Below, piece after piece: positions 1 through 6,229 of a stretch of 7,201 nucleotides of DNA; the first letter of the stretch is position 1, and every line of letters starts with the position of its first letter. Under the pieces are notes generated by a model, which was given only the letters and a program-made list of their open reading frames with translations, was not told the origin of the DNA and searched no databases. The stretch is from Chloroflexota bacterium (GTDB taxonomy: Bacteria > Chloroflexota > Dehalococcoidia > UBA1127 > JACQUN01). Both the position numbers and the translations under genes were made by a program. The DNA is taken from contig JACQUN010000202.1 of assembly GCA_016210285.1 (NCBI GenBank), positions 1 to 7,201 of the forward strand, given 5' to 3'.

Positions 1-180
1 CCCCTCTGCACTTCCCCTTTTTCCGCAGCCTGCTAGGTCGTCGCTGCCGAGGCTGTCCCTGCGTCCCGGTCAGTCTCTGCCCCATCCCGCCTTCTGCGCG
101 AGGTTCACGCTTCGCCGTGCAGCGATATGGAAGAGGAGCGGCACGGGCAAACTCCCAGCAGGGAGCCAGGGAGGTGCGGT
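1..180. other. Leader region without a recognisable gene
   Basis: No reading frame here looks like protein on either strand. The open frames are proline-, arginine- and serine-rich and match no family I know. A stop closes one forward frame at 34-36, so the last codons of an upstream gene could lie at 1-36, but the peptide is too short to judge. No tRNA fold is seen. A weak promoter-like pair, TTCACG at 104-109 and TATGGA at 126-131 (16-base spacer), lies upstream of the peptidase gene, but the match is too poor to call. Confidence 0.4.
168..176 (+). promoter_or_regulatory. Ribosome binding site that fixes the S9 peptidase start
   Basis: AGGGAGGTG ends four bases before the ATG at 181, and its GGAGG core lies six bases before it. 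The in-frame ATG at 127 has no comparable site and would add 18 polar residues that do not look like the family. This decides for the start at 181. Confidence 0.8.
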
Positions 181-2001
181 ATGCCCACCAGCGCCAGCAT
201 TGAACAGTACCTGAACATCCGGAGCGCCTACGGCGCCTCCTTCAGCCCTTCCGGGCGCCGCCTGGCTTTCCTCACCGACATCACAGGCACGCCCCAGGTG
301 TGGGCAGTGGATACCAGGAGCGGGTGGCCAGACCAGGTGACCTTCTTCGACGAGCGGGTCGGCCTCGCAGAGTACTCCCCGACGGAAGACCTCCTGGTCT
401 TTGCCATGGACCAGGGAGGCAGCGAGCGGCACCAGCTCTACCTGGCCTCGGGAGATGGCCGCTCCCTTGTCCCTCTCACCCAGCAGCCCGAGGCGATCCA
501 CACCTTTGGCGCCTGGTCCCCGGACGGCAAGGCCATCGCCTTCGCCGCCAACCGGCGCAACCCCGCCTTCTTCGACATCTACGTCCAGGAGACGAGCGCC
601 ACGGAGGCCCGCCCGGTGCTGCAGCAGGACGGCAGCAACAGTGTTGCTTCCTGGTCTCCCGATGGCCGCTACCTGGTGGTCAGCCGGTCCAACACCAACC
701 TGGACAACGACCTGTACCTGCTGGACCTCAAGACGGGGGAGGCACACCTCCTGACACCCCATCGGAGAGAGGCTGCCTACATCGAGCCAAGATGGGCCAG
801 GAACGGCAAGGGCCTGTACCTGGCTGCGGACCAGGGCCGTGATCTCCTGGGGCTGGCCTACCTCGACCTGGGCACCGGGAGACTGCGCTACCTCGTCACC
901 GGGCCTGGGGATGTGGAGAGCCTGGCCCTCTCCCCCGGAGGCCGAAGGCTGGCCTACGCGCGCAACCAGGAGGGGTACTCTCACCTCTACCTGCGCGACC
1001 TGCGCCAGGGCACGGAGGTGGAGGTGGCCGGCCTTGCCCGAGGAACCCTGCTGGACCCGCGCTGGGCATCGGAGACCACGTGGTCCCCAGACGGCTCCCG
1101 CCTGGCCTTCACCTTCAGCAGCCCGTCCCACACACCGGATGTCTGGGTCTACGACATGCGGCGAAAAGCGGTGCGCCAGGTGACCCATAGCTCCCTGGCC
1201 GGCGTCCCCAGGGAAACCCTGGTAGAGCCCGAGCTTGTGCACTACACGACCTTCGACGGCCTGCGCATTCCGGCCTTCCTCTACACCCCTGCGGGGGCAC
1301 GGCCAGATAGCTCCTGGCCGGTCGTCGTTGACGTTCACGGCGGCCCAGAGGCCCAGGAGCGGCCCACCTTCAACCAGGTGATCCAGTATCTCGTGGGCAT
1401 GGGGTATGGCGTGCTGGCCCCCAACGTGCGGGGGAGCACCGGCTATGGAAAGGCCTGCACCCACCTGGACGATGTACGCCTTCGCCCGGACGCCGTGCGG
1501 GACCTGGAGTATGCCTGGCGCTGGCTGGAGGAGACCGGCTGGGGCCACCCGAAACGCATCGCCGTCATGGGGGGCAGCTACGGGGGCTTCATGGTCCTGG
1601 CTGCCCTCACCTCGCAGCCGGACCTCTGGGCTGCCGGGGTAGACATCGTGGGTATTGCCAACTTCCTGACGTTCCTCCAGAACACAGGCCCCTGGAGGCG
1701 GAGACTCCGCGCTGCTGAATACGGAGACCCCGAGCGGGACGCCGAGTTCCTGCGAGAGATCTCCCCCCTGAGCCACGTGGACCGCATCCGGGCACCCCTG
1801 ATGGTCATCCACGGCGCGAATGACCCGCGTGTCCCCGTCGGCGAGGCGGAGCAGATTGTCGGGGCGGTCCGGGCGCGAGGCGTCGTGGCGGAGTACCTGC
1901 GCTTCGAGGACGAGGGGCATGGCTTGGTGAAGCGCCACAATCGAATCAAGGCCTACACCGCGGTGGCCGCCTTCCTGGACCGACACCTGCGTGGCGGCTA
2001 G
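181..2001 (+). CDS. S9 family (prolyl oligopeptidase-type) serine peptidase
   Basis: This is a 606-residue cytosolic serine peptidase of the dipeptidyl/acylaminoacyl peptidase type, expected to cleave short peptides at or near their N-termini. The first half, about residues 10-330, is a WD40-like beta-propeller with repeated W/F-S-P-x-G motifs at residues 21-25, 112-116, 158-162, 251-254 and 301-305. In this family the propeller restricts access to small substrates. The second half is an alpha/beta hydrolase: HGGP at 386-389 (oxyanion region), NVRGSTGYG at 415-423, nucleophile Ser466 in GGSYGG, Asp548 in GANDPRVP and His580 in DEGHG. The triad is complete and the length is normal. There is no signal peptide or membrane segment. 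The next gene has its own promoter, so this one is probably transcribed alone or with an upstream gene outside the window. The exact specificity (prolyl, acylaminoacyl or dipeptidyl) cannot be told from sequence alone. Confidence 0.95.
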   Translation: MPTSASIEQYLNIRSAYGASFSPSGRRLAFLTDITGTPQVWAVDTRSGWPDQVTFFDERVGLAEYSPTEDLLVFAMDQGGSERHQLYLASGDGRSLVPLTQQPEAIHTFGAWSPDGKAIAFAANRRNPAFFDIYVQETSATEARPVLQQDGSNSVASWSPDGRYLVVSRSNTNLDNDLYLLDLKTGEAHLLTPHRREAAYIEPRWARNGKGLYLAADQGRDLLGLAYLDLGTGRLRYLVTGPGDVESLALSPGGRRLAYARNQEGYSHLYLRDLRQGTEVEVAGLARGTLLDPRWASETTWSPDGSRLAFTFSSPSHTPDVWVYDMRRKAVRQVTHSSLAGVPRETLVEPELVHYTTFDGLRIPAFLYTPAGARPDSSWPVVVDVHGGPEAQERPTFNQVIQYLVGMGYGVLAPNVRGSTGYGKACTHLDDVRLRPDAVRDLEYAWRWLEETGWGHPKRIAVMGGSYGGFMVLAALTSQPDLWAAGVDIVGIANFLTFLQNTGPWRRRLRAAEYGDPERDAEFLREISPLSHVDRIRAPLMVIHGANDPRVPVGEAEQIVGAVRARGVVAEYLRFEDEGHGLVKRHNRIKAYTAVAAFLDRHLRGG

Positions 2002-2033
2002 GAACGGCGCCTGCGGCCGGGTCGTCGGGGGGC

Positions 2034-2060
2034 TTGCATCCCACACCAGAAGGGTATAAT
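2034..2060 (+). promoter_or_regulatory. Sigma-70-type promoter for htpX-pspAB
   Basis: A perfect TATAAT at 2055-2060 lies 43 bases before the htpX ATG, in the gap after the S9 peptidase stop. TTGCAT at 2034-2039 could be the -35 box, but the spacer is only 15 bases, shorter than the usual 16-18. The start of transcription would fall near 2066-2068. The consensus -10 stands out in this GC-rich DNA; the -35 is uncertain. Confidence 0.65.
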
Positions 2061-2069
2061 AGAAAAGAG

Positions 2070-2086
2070 GGGGTCGAAGACACCCC
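2070..2086 (+). other. Small hairpin in the htpX 5' leader
   Basis: GGGGT (2070-2074) pairs with ACCCC (2082-2086) around a seven-base loop. It would sit at the very 5' end of the transcript expected from the TATAAT box. The same ACCCC arm could instead pair partly with the htpX ribosome binding site (see findings). A simple 5'-end stabilising stem, or chance, are equally possible. Confidence 0.35.
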
Positions 2087-2090
2087 GGTT

Positions 2091-2097
2091 GAGGTGA
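2091..2097 (+). promoter_or_regulatory. Ribosome binding site of htpX
   Basis: GAGGTGA lies six bases before the ATG at 2104 and supports that start. A second ATG at 2110 would be too far from the site for normal use. Confidence 0.7.
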
Positions 2098-2103
2098 ATA
2101 CAC

Positions 2104-3024
2104 ATGGCGATGCATCGCCGGGATATTGGGAGGGACCCTGGCCTGAGCGCCAGGATGTTCCTGGTCATGTTCCTGCTGGCGCTGGTCTACCTTTTCTTCG
2201 TGTCCGTGCTGTGGGCCCTGGGCGTGAACTGGATTGTGATAGCCGTCTTCGCCGCCATCATGCTGGGCATCCAGTACTACTTCTCGGACAAGCTGGTGCT
2301 CATGTCCATGGGGGCCAAGGTGGTCTCACCCCAGGAAGCCCCTGACCTCCATGCGGTGGTGGAGCGCCTGGCGATTCAGGCGGGAATCCCCAAGCCGCGC
2401 GTCGCCATCGCCGAGACCCACATCCCCAACGCCTTCGCCACGGGGCGGAACCCGAAGGCATCAGTGGTCTGCGTCACCACCGGCATCATGAGCCGCCTGA
2501 GCAAGGAGGAGCTGGAGGCCGTCCTGGCCCACGAGCTGACCCACGTCAAGAACCGCGATGTTGCGGTCATCACCATCGCCAGCTTCTTTGCTACGGTAGC
2601 CTCCATGATGATGAACATGTTCATGTGGATGGGCCTGTTCGGAGGCTTCGGAGGTGGGACCAGCGAACGCCGCAACAACAGCGCAGGCGCCTTCATTCTG
2701 GCGTATCTGGTGACGGTCCTGGTGTGGCTTCTGAGCTTCCTGCTCATCCGGGCCCTGTCCCGCTACCGGGAGTATGCAGCCGACCTTGGAGGCGCAGTTC
2801 TAACGGGGGCGCCCTCTCGGCTGGCCTCGGCCCTCATGAAGATCAGCGGGGCGATGGCGCGAATCCCCCAGCAGGACCTGCGGCGGGCCCAGACGGCCAA
2901 CGCCTTCTTCATCATCCCGGCCCTGAGCGGCAACGCCCTGGCCGAGCTCTTCTCCACCCACCCACCGGTGGAGAAGCGGGTGGAGCGGCTGCGCCGCCTT
3001 GCCCGGGACCTGGAGGGGCGATAG
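2104..3024 (+). CDS. htpX: HtpX-type M48 membrane zinc metalloprotease
   Basis: This 306-residue inner-membrane protease should degrade misfolded or damaged membrane proteins with its active site facing the cytoplasm, as E. coli HtpX does. Two hydrophobic helices (about residues 18-39 and 43-58) lead into the conserved stretch around 75-135 (PKPRVAI, PNAFATGR, VCVTTGI). The zinc site is HELTH at 143-147, and the third ligand is Glu223 in the REYAAD motif. Two more hydrophobic segments lie at about 152-180 and 197-218, separated by a glycine- and asparagine-rich loop. A C-terminal STHPPVEKRVERL motif is typical of the family. The length is close to E. coli HtpX (293). It is the first gene of a two-gene unit: its stop abuts the pspAB start, so translational coupling is likely. 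No catalytic residue is missing. Assignment to HtpX within M48 rests on the membrane layout and the REYAAD region. Confidence 0.95.
   Translation: MAMHRRDIGRDPGLSARMFLVMFLLALVYLFFVSVLWALGVNWIVIAVFAAIMLGIQYYFSDKLVLMSMGAKVVSPQEAPDLHAVVERLAIQAGIPKPRVAIAETHIPNAFATGRNPKASVVCVTTGIMSRLSKEELEAVLAHELTHVKNRDVAVITIASFFATVASMMMNMFMWMGLFGGFGGGTSERRNNSAGAFILAYLVTVLVWLLSFLLIRALSRYREYAADLGGAVLTGAPSRLASALMKISGAMARIPQQDLRRAQTANAFFIIPALSGNALAELFSTHPPVEKRVERLRRLARDLEGR
3012..3018 (+). promoter_or_regulatory. Ribosome binding site of pspAB inside the htpX end
   Basis: GGAGGGG overlaps the last codons of htpX and lies about six to eight bases before the GTG at 3025. It supports a GTG start with no gap after the TAG stop of htpX. 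Confidence 0.7.
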
Positions 3025-3603
3025 GTGGGGTTCCTGGATGTGCTCCTGGGCCGTTCCAGGGTGGCGGGAGCCAGGAAAGACAAGCTGCTGGCTATCTCCA
3101 CTGCCTGTGTCACCCTGACCACCCGCTTCCAGCTTACCCCTGTGGGCAAGGCCGGGGTCTGCTTCAAGCCGGTGGACTCCTCCTTCTTCACGGAAATGGA
3201 GACCGAGCTTCGGGGTCTCCTTCGGGCTGAGGAGAAGACGGCGGGGACCCGCTTCGCCGTCAAGGACGACGATTACAGCTACCGCTGGGTCATCCTGCGT
3301 GACGCCGACTTCGAGGACCTGGTGGTTGCTGTGTACATGGTGTCGCAGGCCTTCAAGGACCAGGGCTTCGATGGGCAGCTCCTGGCGGCGGCCTTCCCCT
3401 TCCGTTCACAGGGGCGAGAGGTGTACTTCATCTACAACTTCAAGCGGGGTCGCTTCTACCCCTTCATCCCTCTGGGCAAGGACAAGGAGCGGGACAACGC
3501 CCAGGAGATGAGCCTGGCCTCCAAGCTGGAGCGGGAGGTTCCCATGGAGGGTTCCCTGGAGCTATGGTACGGCCTCTACGGGATCCCTTTCGACGCTGTA
3601 TAG
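3025..3603 (+). CDS. pspAB: PspA-associated protein PspAB
   Basis: This 192-residue soluble protein matches the PspAB family as I recall it: the N-terminus GFLDVLLGRSR, then GKAGVCFKPV, the DDYSYRWVIL and DFEDLV block in the middle, and YNFKRGRFYPF followed by a DN motif near the C-terminus. The family is found beside PspA, PspAA or HtpX genes in Actinobacteria, Chloroflexi and archaea and is thought to act in the phage-shock type response to membrane damage. Its biochemical role is not established. No membrane segment, signal peptide or catalytic motif is visible. It starts with GTG immediately after the htpX stop, with a ribosome binding site inside htpX, so the two are almost certainly co-transcribed and probably translationally coupled. 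It may be an adaptor or regulator of the protease; that is inference from position only. Confidence 0.85.
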   Translation: MGFLDVLLGRSRVAGARKDKLLAISTACVTLTTRFQLTPVGKAGVCFKPVDSSFFTEMETELRGLLRAEEKTAGTRFAVKDDDYSYRWVILRDADFEDLVVAVYMVSQAFKDQGFDGQLLAAAFPFRSQGREVYFIYNFKRGRFYPFIPLGKDKERDNAQEMSLASKLEREVPMEGSLELWYGLYGIPFDAV

Positions 3604-3615
3604 GAGGCACATTCG

Positions 3616-3633
3616 CCCCCTCCCGTGAGGGGG
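3616..3633 (+). terminator. GC hairpin after pspAB, possible terminator
   Basis: A perfect seven-base stem, CCCCCTC (3616-3622) with GAGGGGG (3627-3633), closes a four-base CCGT loop 12 bases after the pspAB stop. It is followed by TCTGTTG rather than a clean T run, so termination would be weak or need help. Its place right after the operon supports the call. Confidence 0.55.
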
Positions 3634-3651
3634 TCTGTTGCAGGCTGCTCT

Positions 3652-3667
3652 GGGCTGCTGACAGCCC
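3652..3667 (+). terminator. Second hairpin before the FmdB gene
   Basis: GGGCTG (3652-3657) pairs with CAGCCC (3662-3667) around CTGA. It follows the hairpin at 3616-3633 by 18 bases. No T run follows. It may be a second half of a tandem terminator or a leader structure of the FmdB gene, which starts 38 bases downstream. Confidence 0.35.
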
Positions 3668-3704
3668 TGGCTGTTGATGGCGACCAAAGGCGGAGGTCAA
3701 AGGC

Positions 3705-3902
3705 ATGCCTATCTACGAGTATCAGTGTCCTCAGTGTGGGCGCCAGTTCGAGCTGCGGCGCTCGTATCAGGAGATAGATACCCCAGCCCCCTGTCCCCAG
3801 TGCGGCGGCCAGGGGAAGCGCCTGCTCTCCGCTGCCGCCACCAAGATCGGCGGATACCTGAAGCCCGTGGTGGGCATCCTCCGAGCACAAGAGAAGGCCT
3901 AG
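3705..3902 (+). CDS. FmdB-family zinc ribbon protein
   Basis: This 65-residue protein opens with MPIYEYQC, the hallmark of the FmdB/CxxC_CxxC_SSSS family. Two knuckles, Cys8-x2-Cys11 and Cys30-x2-Cys33, should bind one zinc ion. The family was first named as a possible regulator of the formamidase/amidase operon of Methylophilus, but its general function is unknown. The C-terminal half is a basic and hydrophobic tail with no further motif. The start is set by GGAGGT at 3692-3697, seven bases before the ATG. It lies between two hairpins and a repeat, so it may be a single-gene unit. Short length is normal for the family. Confidence 0.9.
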   Translation: MPIYEYQCPQCGRQFELRRSYQEIDTPAPCPQCGGQGKRLLSAAATKIGGYLKPVVGILRAQEKA

Positions 3903-3904
3903 AC

Positions 3905-3930
3905 CCCGCGCAGCGGGAAGGGGCAGCCCC
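3905..3930 (+). terminator. Two tiny GC hairpins after the FmdB gene
   Basis: CCCGC (3905-3909) pairs with GCGGG (3913-3917), and GGGG (3920-3923) pairs with CCCC (3927-3930), each around three bases. They begin three bases after the FmdB stop. No T run follows, so a terminator role is only suggested by position. Confidence 0.3.
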
Positions 3931-3971
3931 GCGGCAGACAGCAACCCGAGTACTTCCTTGCGAAAAAAGGC

Positions 3972-4059
3972 CGTTACCAAATCCCGTTCGTGGTGAGCCT
4001 GTCGAACCACGAAAGCGCCCTTCGACAAGCTCAGGGCGAGCGGATACCGAATAGTAACG
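3972..4059. repeat. Interspersed twin-hairpin palindromic repeat
   Basis: Two hairpins stand in tandem. In the first, TTCGTGGT (3987-3994) pairs with ACCACGAA (4006-4013) around the loop GAGCCTGTCGA. In the second, CGCCCT (4016-4021) pairs with AGGGCG (4033-4038) around the loop TCGACAAGCTC. The two 11-base loops are reverse complements at 10 of 11 positions. An outer pair, CGTTAC (3972-3977) with GTAACG (4054-4059), brackets the whole. From memory, the CTTCGACAAGCTCAGGG core and its GAGCCTGTCGAACCACGAA partner are an abundant intergenic repeat in Chloroflexota and other environmental genomes, though only one copy lies in this window. Frames crossing it give peptides such as RPELVEG or SLSNHE that are known as spurious translations. 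It fills most of the 203-base gap between the FmdB and M20 genes. Confidence 0.85.
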
Positions 4060-4095
4060 CTGATTTAGGCAACCAGGTACTAGGTGCTTCTGGCC

Positions 4096-4101
4096 AGGAG
4101 G
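4096..4101 (+). promoter_or_regulatory. Ribosome binding site of the M20 peptidase
   Basis: A consensus AGGAGG ends four bases before the ATG at 4106, or the pairing can slide into the following G run. It fixes the start of the peptidase. No convincing promoter is seen between the repeat and this site. Confidence 0.75.
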
Positions 4102-4105
4102 GGGT

Positions 4106-5467
4106 ATGGACGCGGCCGTCCAGGAGTACATCCGGAGCCACCTCGATGAGGCGTTGCGAGACCTGGAGCGGCTGTGCAACCAGCCCAGCGTCAGCGCCCA
4201 GAACCTCGGCGTCGACCACTGCGCCTCGCTGGTGCGGGGGATGCTGGAGCAGGCGGGGATGCCTGCGCTCCTCCTGCCAACGCCAGGAGGCGGCCCGCCC
4301 ATTGTCTTCGGGGAGCTTGGGGGCGCCTCTCCCCGGACAATCCTGGTCTATGACCACTATGATGTCCAGCCCCCTGAGCCCCTGGACCTGTGGGACTCTC
4401 CCCCCTTCCAGCTCACCGTTCGCCAGGGCCGTGCCTACGCCCGTGGTGTTTCCGATGACAAAGGCTGCTTCGTGGCGAGGCTGGCCGCAGTACGGGCGTG
4501 GCTTCGGACCCGCGGGCGTCTCCCGTGCGCCGTCAAGTTCATTCTCGAAGGGGAGGAGGAGGTAGGCAGCCCGCACCTGGGGGCCTTCGTCGAGGGGCAT
4601 CGGGGCCTCTTGGCCGCGGACGGCTGCATCTGGGAAGGTGGCGGGGTGAGCTGGGAGGGCCAGCCCCAGGTGACCCTGGGCCTCAAGGGGATCCTCTACG
4701 TGGAGCTGGAGGCCAGGGGTGCCAACCGGGATGTCCACTCCTCCTACGGTGGGGTGGTGCCGAACCCGGCGTGGCGCCTCGCCTGGGCGCTGGCCAGCCT
4801 CAAGGACCAGCGCGGGCGAGTGCGCATCAAAGGCTTCTACGACCGGGTCCGGCGCCCCTCAGCGGGCGAGCTTGCCTTGCTCCGCGCCCTGCCTGACGAG
4901 GATGAGCCGCTGCGTCAGAGCCTGGGGCTAGACGCGTTTCTGGGAGGCGTGCGGGGTTACCCCTTCAGGCGGCGCTACCTGCTGGAGCCCGCCTGCAACA
5001 TCTGCGGCATGGAGGCTGGCTACACCGGCCCAGGGAGCAAGACCATCGTGCCCTCGGTGGCGCGGGCCAAGGTGGACTTTCGCCTCGTCCCGGACCAGCA
5101 GCCAGAAGAGGTCGTCAGATTGCTGAAGGACCATCTCAGGGAACGGGGCTTTGGGGACATCCAGGTCGTGGAGGCCAGCGGCCATAGCGCCCCGGCGCGG
5201 ACACCTCTGGATTCCCCCTGGGTGCGTCTGGTCAGCGAGGCGGCGCGGGAGGCCTATGAGGTCGCACCCCAGCTCTCCCCTACCATCGCCGGCAGCGGCC
5301 CCATGTCTCTCTTCACTTTGACCCTGGGCCTCCAGGTGGCAAGCACAGCGGGGGTGGGCTACCCGGAGAACCGCATCCACGCCCCCAACGAGAACATCCG
5401 CCTGGAGGACTTCCAGAAGGCCATCCTGCACATGGCTGCCATCCTGGGGCGGCTGGGCACGGAGTAG
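4106..5467 (+). CDS. M20 family metallopeptidase (dipeptidase / carnosinase-like)
   Basis: This 453-residue cytosolic enzyme should be a di-zinc aminoacyl-hydrolase that cleaves dipeptides or related N-acyl compounds. The ligands can be placed by family motifs: His84 and Asp86 in the DHYDVQP motif, bridging Asp117 in RGVSDDKG, catalytic Glu151 with metal ligand Glu152 in EGEEEVGS, Asp172 as a likely further ligand, and His425 in NRIHAPNE. The lid/dimerisation domain (about residues 190-320) has His211 in DVHSSYGG, which in the carnosinase branch stabilises the transition state across the dimer. The length and motif spelling fit the carnosinase/PepV-type branch better than ArgE or DapE. No signal peptide is present. 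The substrate cannot be read from sequence. The gene is convergent with the MscS-like gene, 32 bases away, without an obvious terminator between them. Confidence 0.93.
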   Translation: MDAAVQEYIRSHLDEALRDLERLCNQPSVSAQNLGVDHCASLVRGMLEQAGMPALLLPTPGGGPPIVFGELGGASPRTILVYDHYDVQPPEPLDLWDSPPFQLTVRQGRAYARGVSDDKGCFVARLAAVRAWLRTRGRLPCAVKFILEGEEEVGSPHLGAFVEGHRGLLAADGCIWEGGGVSWEGQPQVTLGLKGILYVELEARGANRDVHSSYGGVVPNPAWRLAWALASLKDQRGRVRIKGFYDRVRRPSAGELALLRALPDEDEPLRQSLGLDAFLGGVRGYPFRRRYLLEPACNICGMEAGYTGPGSKTIVPSVARAKVDFRLVPDQQPEEVVRLLKDHLRERGFGDIQVVEASGHSAPARTPLDSPWVRLVSEAAREAYEVAPQLSPTIAGSGPMSLFTLTLGLQVASTAGVGYPENRIHAPNENIRLEDFQKAILHMAAILGRLGTE

Positions 5468-5499
5468 CCCGCCTGCCACGGTGTGCCATCCCCGGGCGC

Positions 5500-6084
5500 C
5501 TACTCTGGGACTGACACCGCGTGCTCCTGCACCGACGCCTGCCTGTCGAGGAACGCCCGAAGGATTCTCCCGCGCTCGTTGGCGGCCACACCTGTGCGCA
5601 CCTCGAAGACCCCGTGGACCACGAGATGCTCGTCCCGCTGATACAGGCCGACCTCCACGGGGGTATGGCCTGCCTCGGCAACAGCCTCTTTCATATCGGC
5701 AATCACCCTGTCCATGCTGGGGACAGGCAGGCGGACCTCGGCGATGACCTCGTCCACAATGGTGTCGCCATAGAGAACGATGGGATTGTTGAGGATGGCG
5801 CTGTTGGGTATCTTCACCATCCTTCCCGTCCGGATGCTGGGGAGGTGTTCGCCGTCGCCCACCTCCATCAGCGTGGTGTGAAAGGGCCCGATGGCGCCCA
5901 CGTCCCCCTTCAGGGGTGGGACGGACAGGAGGAGCAGCTTGACCCGCCGCCCTGGCCGCAGGTTGCCCATGCGGCGCAGGAGGAACCCGGAGACGAGGTT
6001 TTCGATGAAGCTCCGCAGCACGAAAGAGAGGCCAAGGGTGCTGAAAAGGACGCTGAGGGGCAAGACCAGGACGATCGGGCTCAT
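5500..6084 (-). CDS. Short MscS-domain mechanosensitive channel-like protein
   Basis: This 194-residue protein carries the core of the MscS family. A hydrophobic segment at residues 3-23 runs into an amphipathic helix (24-36, RSFIENLVSGFLL), which resembles the TM3a/TM3b pore helix. A beta domain follows, with RPGRRVKL, GDVGAIGPFHT and the signature VKIPNSAILNNPI at 90-102, then a C-terminal alpha/beta part. Typical members have at least two more membrane helices before the pore helix; here they are absent. The start looks real: a TAG directly precedes the ATG at 6084 and GGGGAG lies eight bases upstream. The 188 bases up to the divergent gene encode no hydrophobic segment in any minus-strand frame, so a simple frameshift does not explain the loss. 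It may be a minimal channel, a subunit needing a partner, or a decayed gene. Confidence 0.8.
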   Translation of the reverse strand: MSPIVLVLPLSVLFSTLGLSFVLRSFIENLVSGFLLRRMGNLRPGRRVKLLLLSVPPLKGDVGAIGPFHTTLMEVGDGEHLPSIRTGRMVKIPNSAILNNPIVLYGDTIVDEVIAEVRLPVPSMDRVIADMKEAVAEAGHTPVEVGLYQRDEHLVVHGVFEVRTGVAANERGRILRAFLDRQASVQEHAVSVPE

Positions 6085-6100
6085 CTACTGCACTCCCCGC

Positions 6101-6119
6101 TGGCTGGCAGTGCCAGCCA
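6101..6119. promoter_or_regulatory. Perfect inverted repeat in the MscS-like gene leader
   Basis: TGGCTGGCA and TGCCAGCCA are exact reverse complements with a single base between them. On the minus strand it lies just upstream of the ribosome binding site (6093-6098) and downstream of the candidate promoter. It could be a protein operator or, as RNA, a seven-base stem with a five-base loop next to the ribosome binding site. Confidence 0.5.
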
Positions 6120-6133
6120 CGCTTCACACCAAT

Positions 6134-6162
6134 AGCATAGCGGGAGAGCACGGCGCTTTCCA
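6134..6162 (-). promoter_or_regulatory. Candidate promoter of the MscS-like gene
   Basis: Read on the minus strand, TGGAAA (6162-6157) and TATGCT (6139-6134) are separated by 17 bases, each matching the sigma-70 consensus at four of six positions. The distance to the ATG at 6084 is about 50 bases. The match is moderate and could be chance. Confidence 0.35.
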
Positions 6163-6201
6163 GGCGTTTTTCAGGGCTTTGCTGGGCAGTTTTCATGGCC
6201 G

Positions 6202-6229
6202 TAGACGGGCACGCCCACGGTGATACAAT
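6202..6229 (+). promoter_or_regulatory. Extended -10 promoter of the NYN gene
   Basis: TACAAT (6224-6229) is preceded by TGA, giving an extended -10 element, and TAGACG (6202-6207) sits 16 bases upstream as a four-of-six -35. Transcription would start near 6236, so the in-frame ATG at 6195 could not be used and the start at 6273 is favoured. Confidence 0.6.

Noticed and set aside
127..180. Upstream ATG at 127 for the S9 peptidase
   Set aside because: No ribosome binding site precedes it, while a strong one precedes the ATG at 181, where the family-like N-terminus begins.
70..2115. Long open frame on the minus strand opposite the S9 peptidase (681 codons)
   Set aside because: It is an antisense shadow of a GC-rich gene. 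The translation is rich in Gly, Val, Arg and Pro without any family motif, while the plus strand holds a complete catalytic triad and propeller repeats.
3972..4059. CRISPR-like or insertion-sequence-end interpretation of the repeat
   Set aside because: There is a single unit with no regular spacer-repeat array, no transposase gene and no flanking target duplication visible in the window.
3990..4565. Plus-strand open frame starting in the repeat and running into the M20 gene
   Set aside because: Its first codons are the translation of the palindromic repeat (SLSNHE and similar, typical of spurious database proteins), and the rest is out of frame with the M20 peptidase.
4031..4738. Minus-strand open frame opposite the start of the M20 gene
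   Set aside because: It is antisense to clear M20 motifs (DHYDVQP, RGVSDDKG, EGEEEVGS) and resembles no family.
5468..5499. Possible bidirectional terminator between the convergent M20 and MscS-like genes
   Set aside because: Only a five-base GGTGT/ACACC pairing with a long loop, reaching into the MscS-like gene, can be drawn, and no T run is present on either strand.
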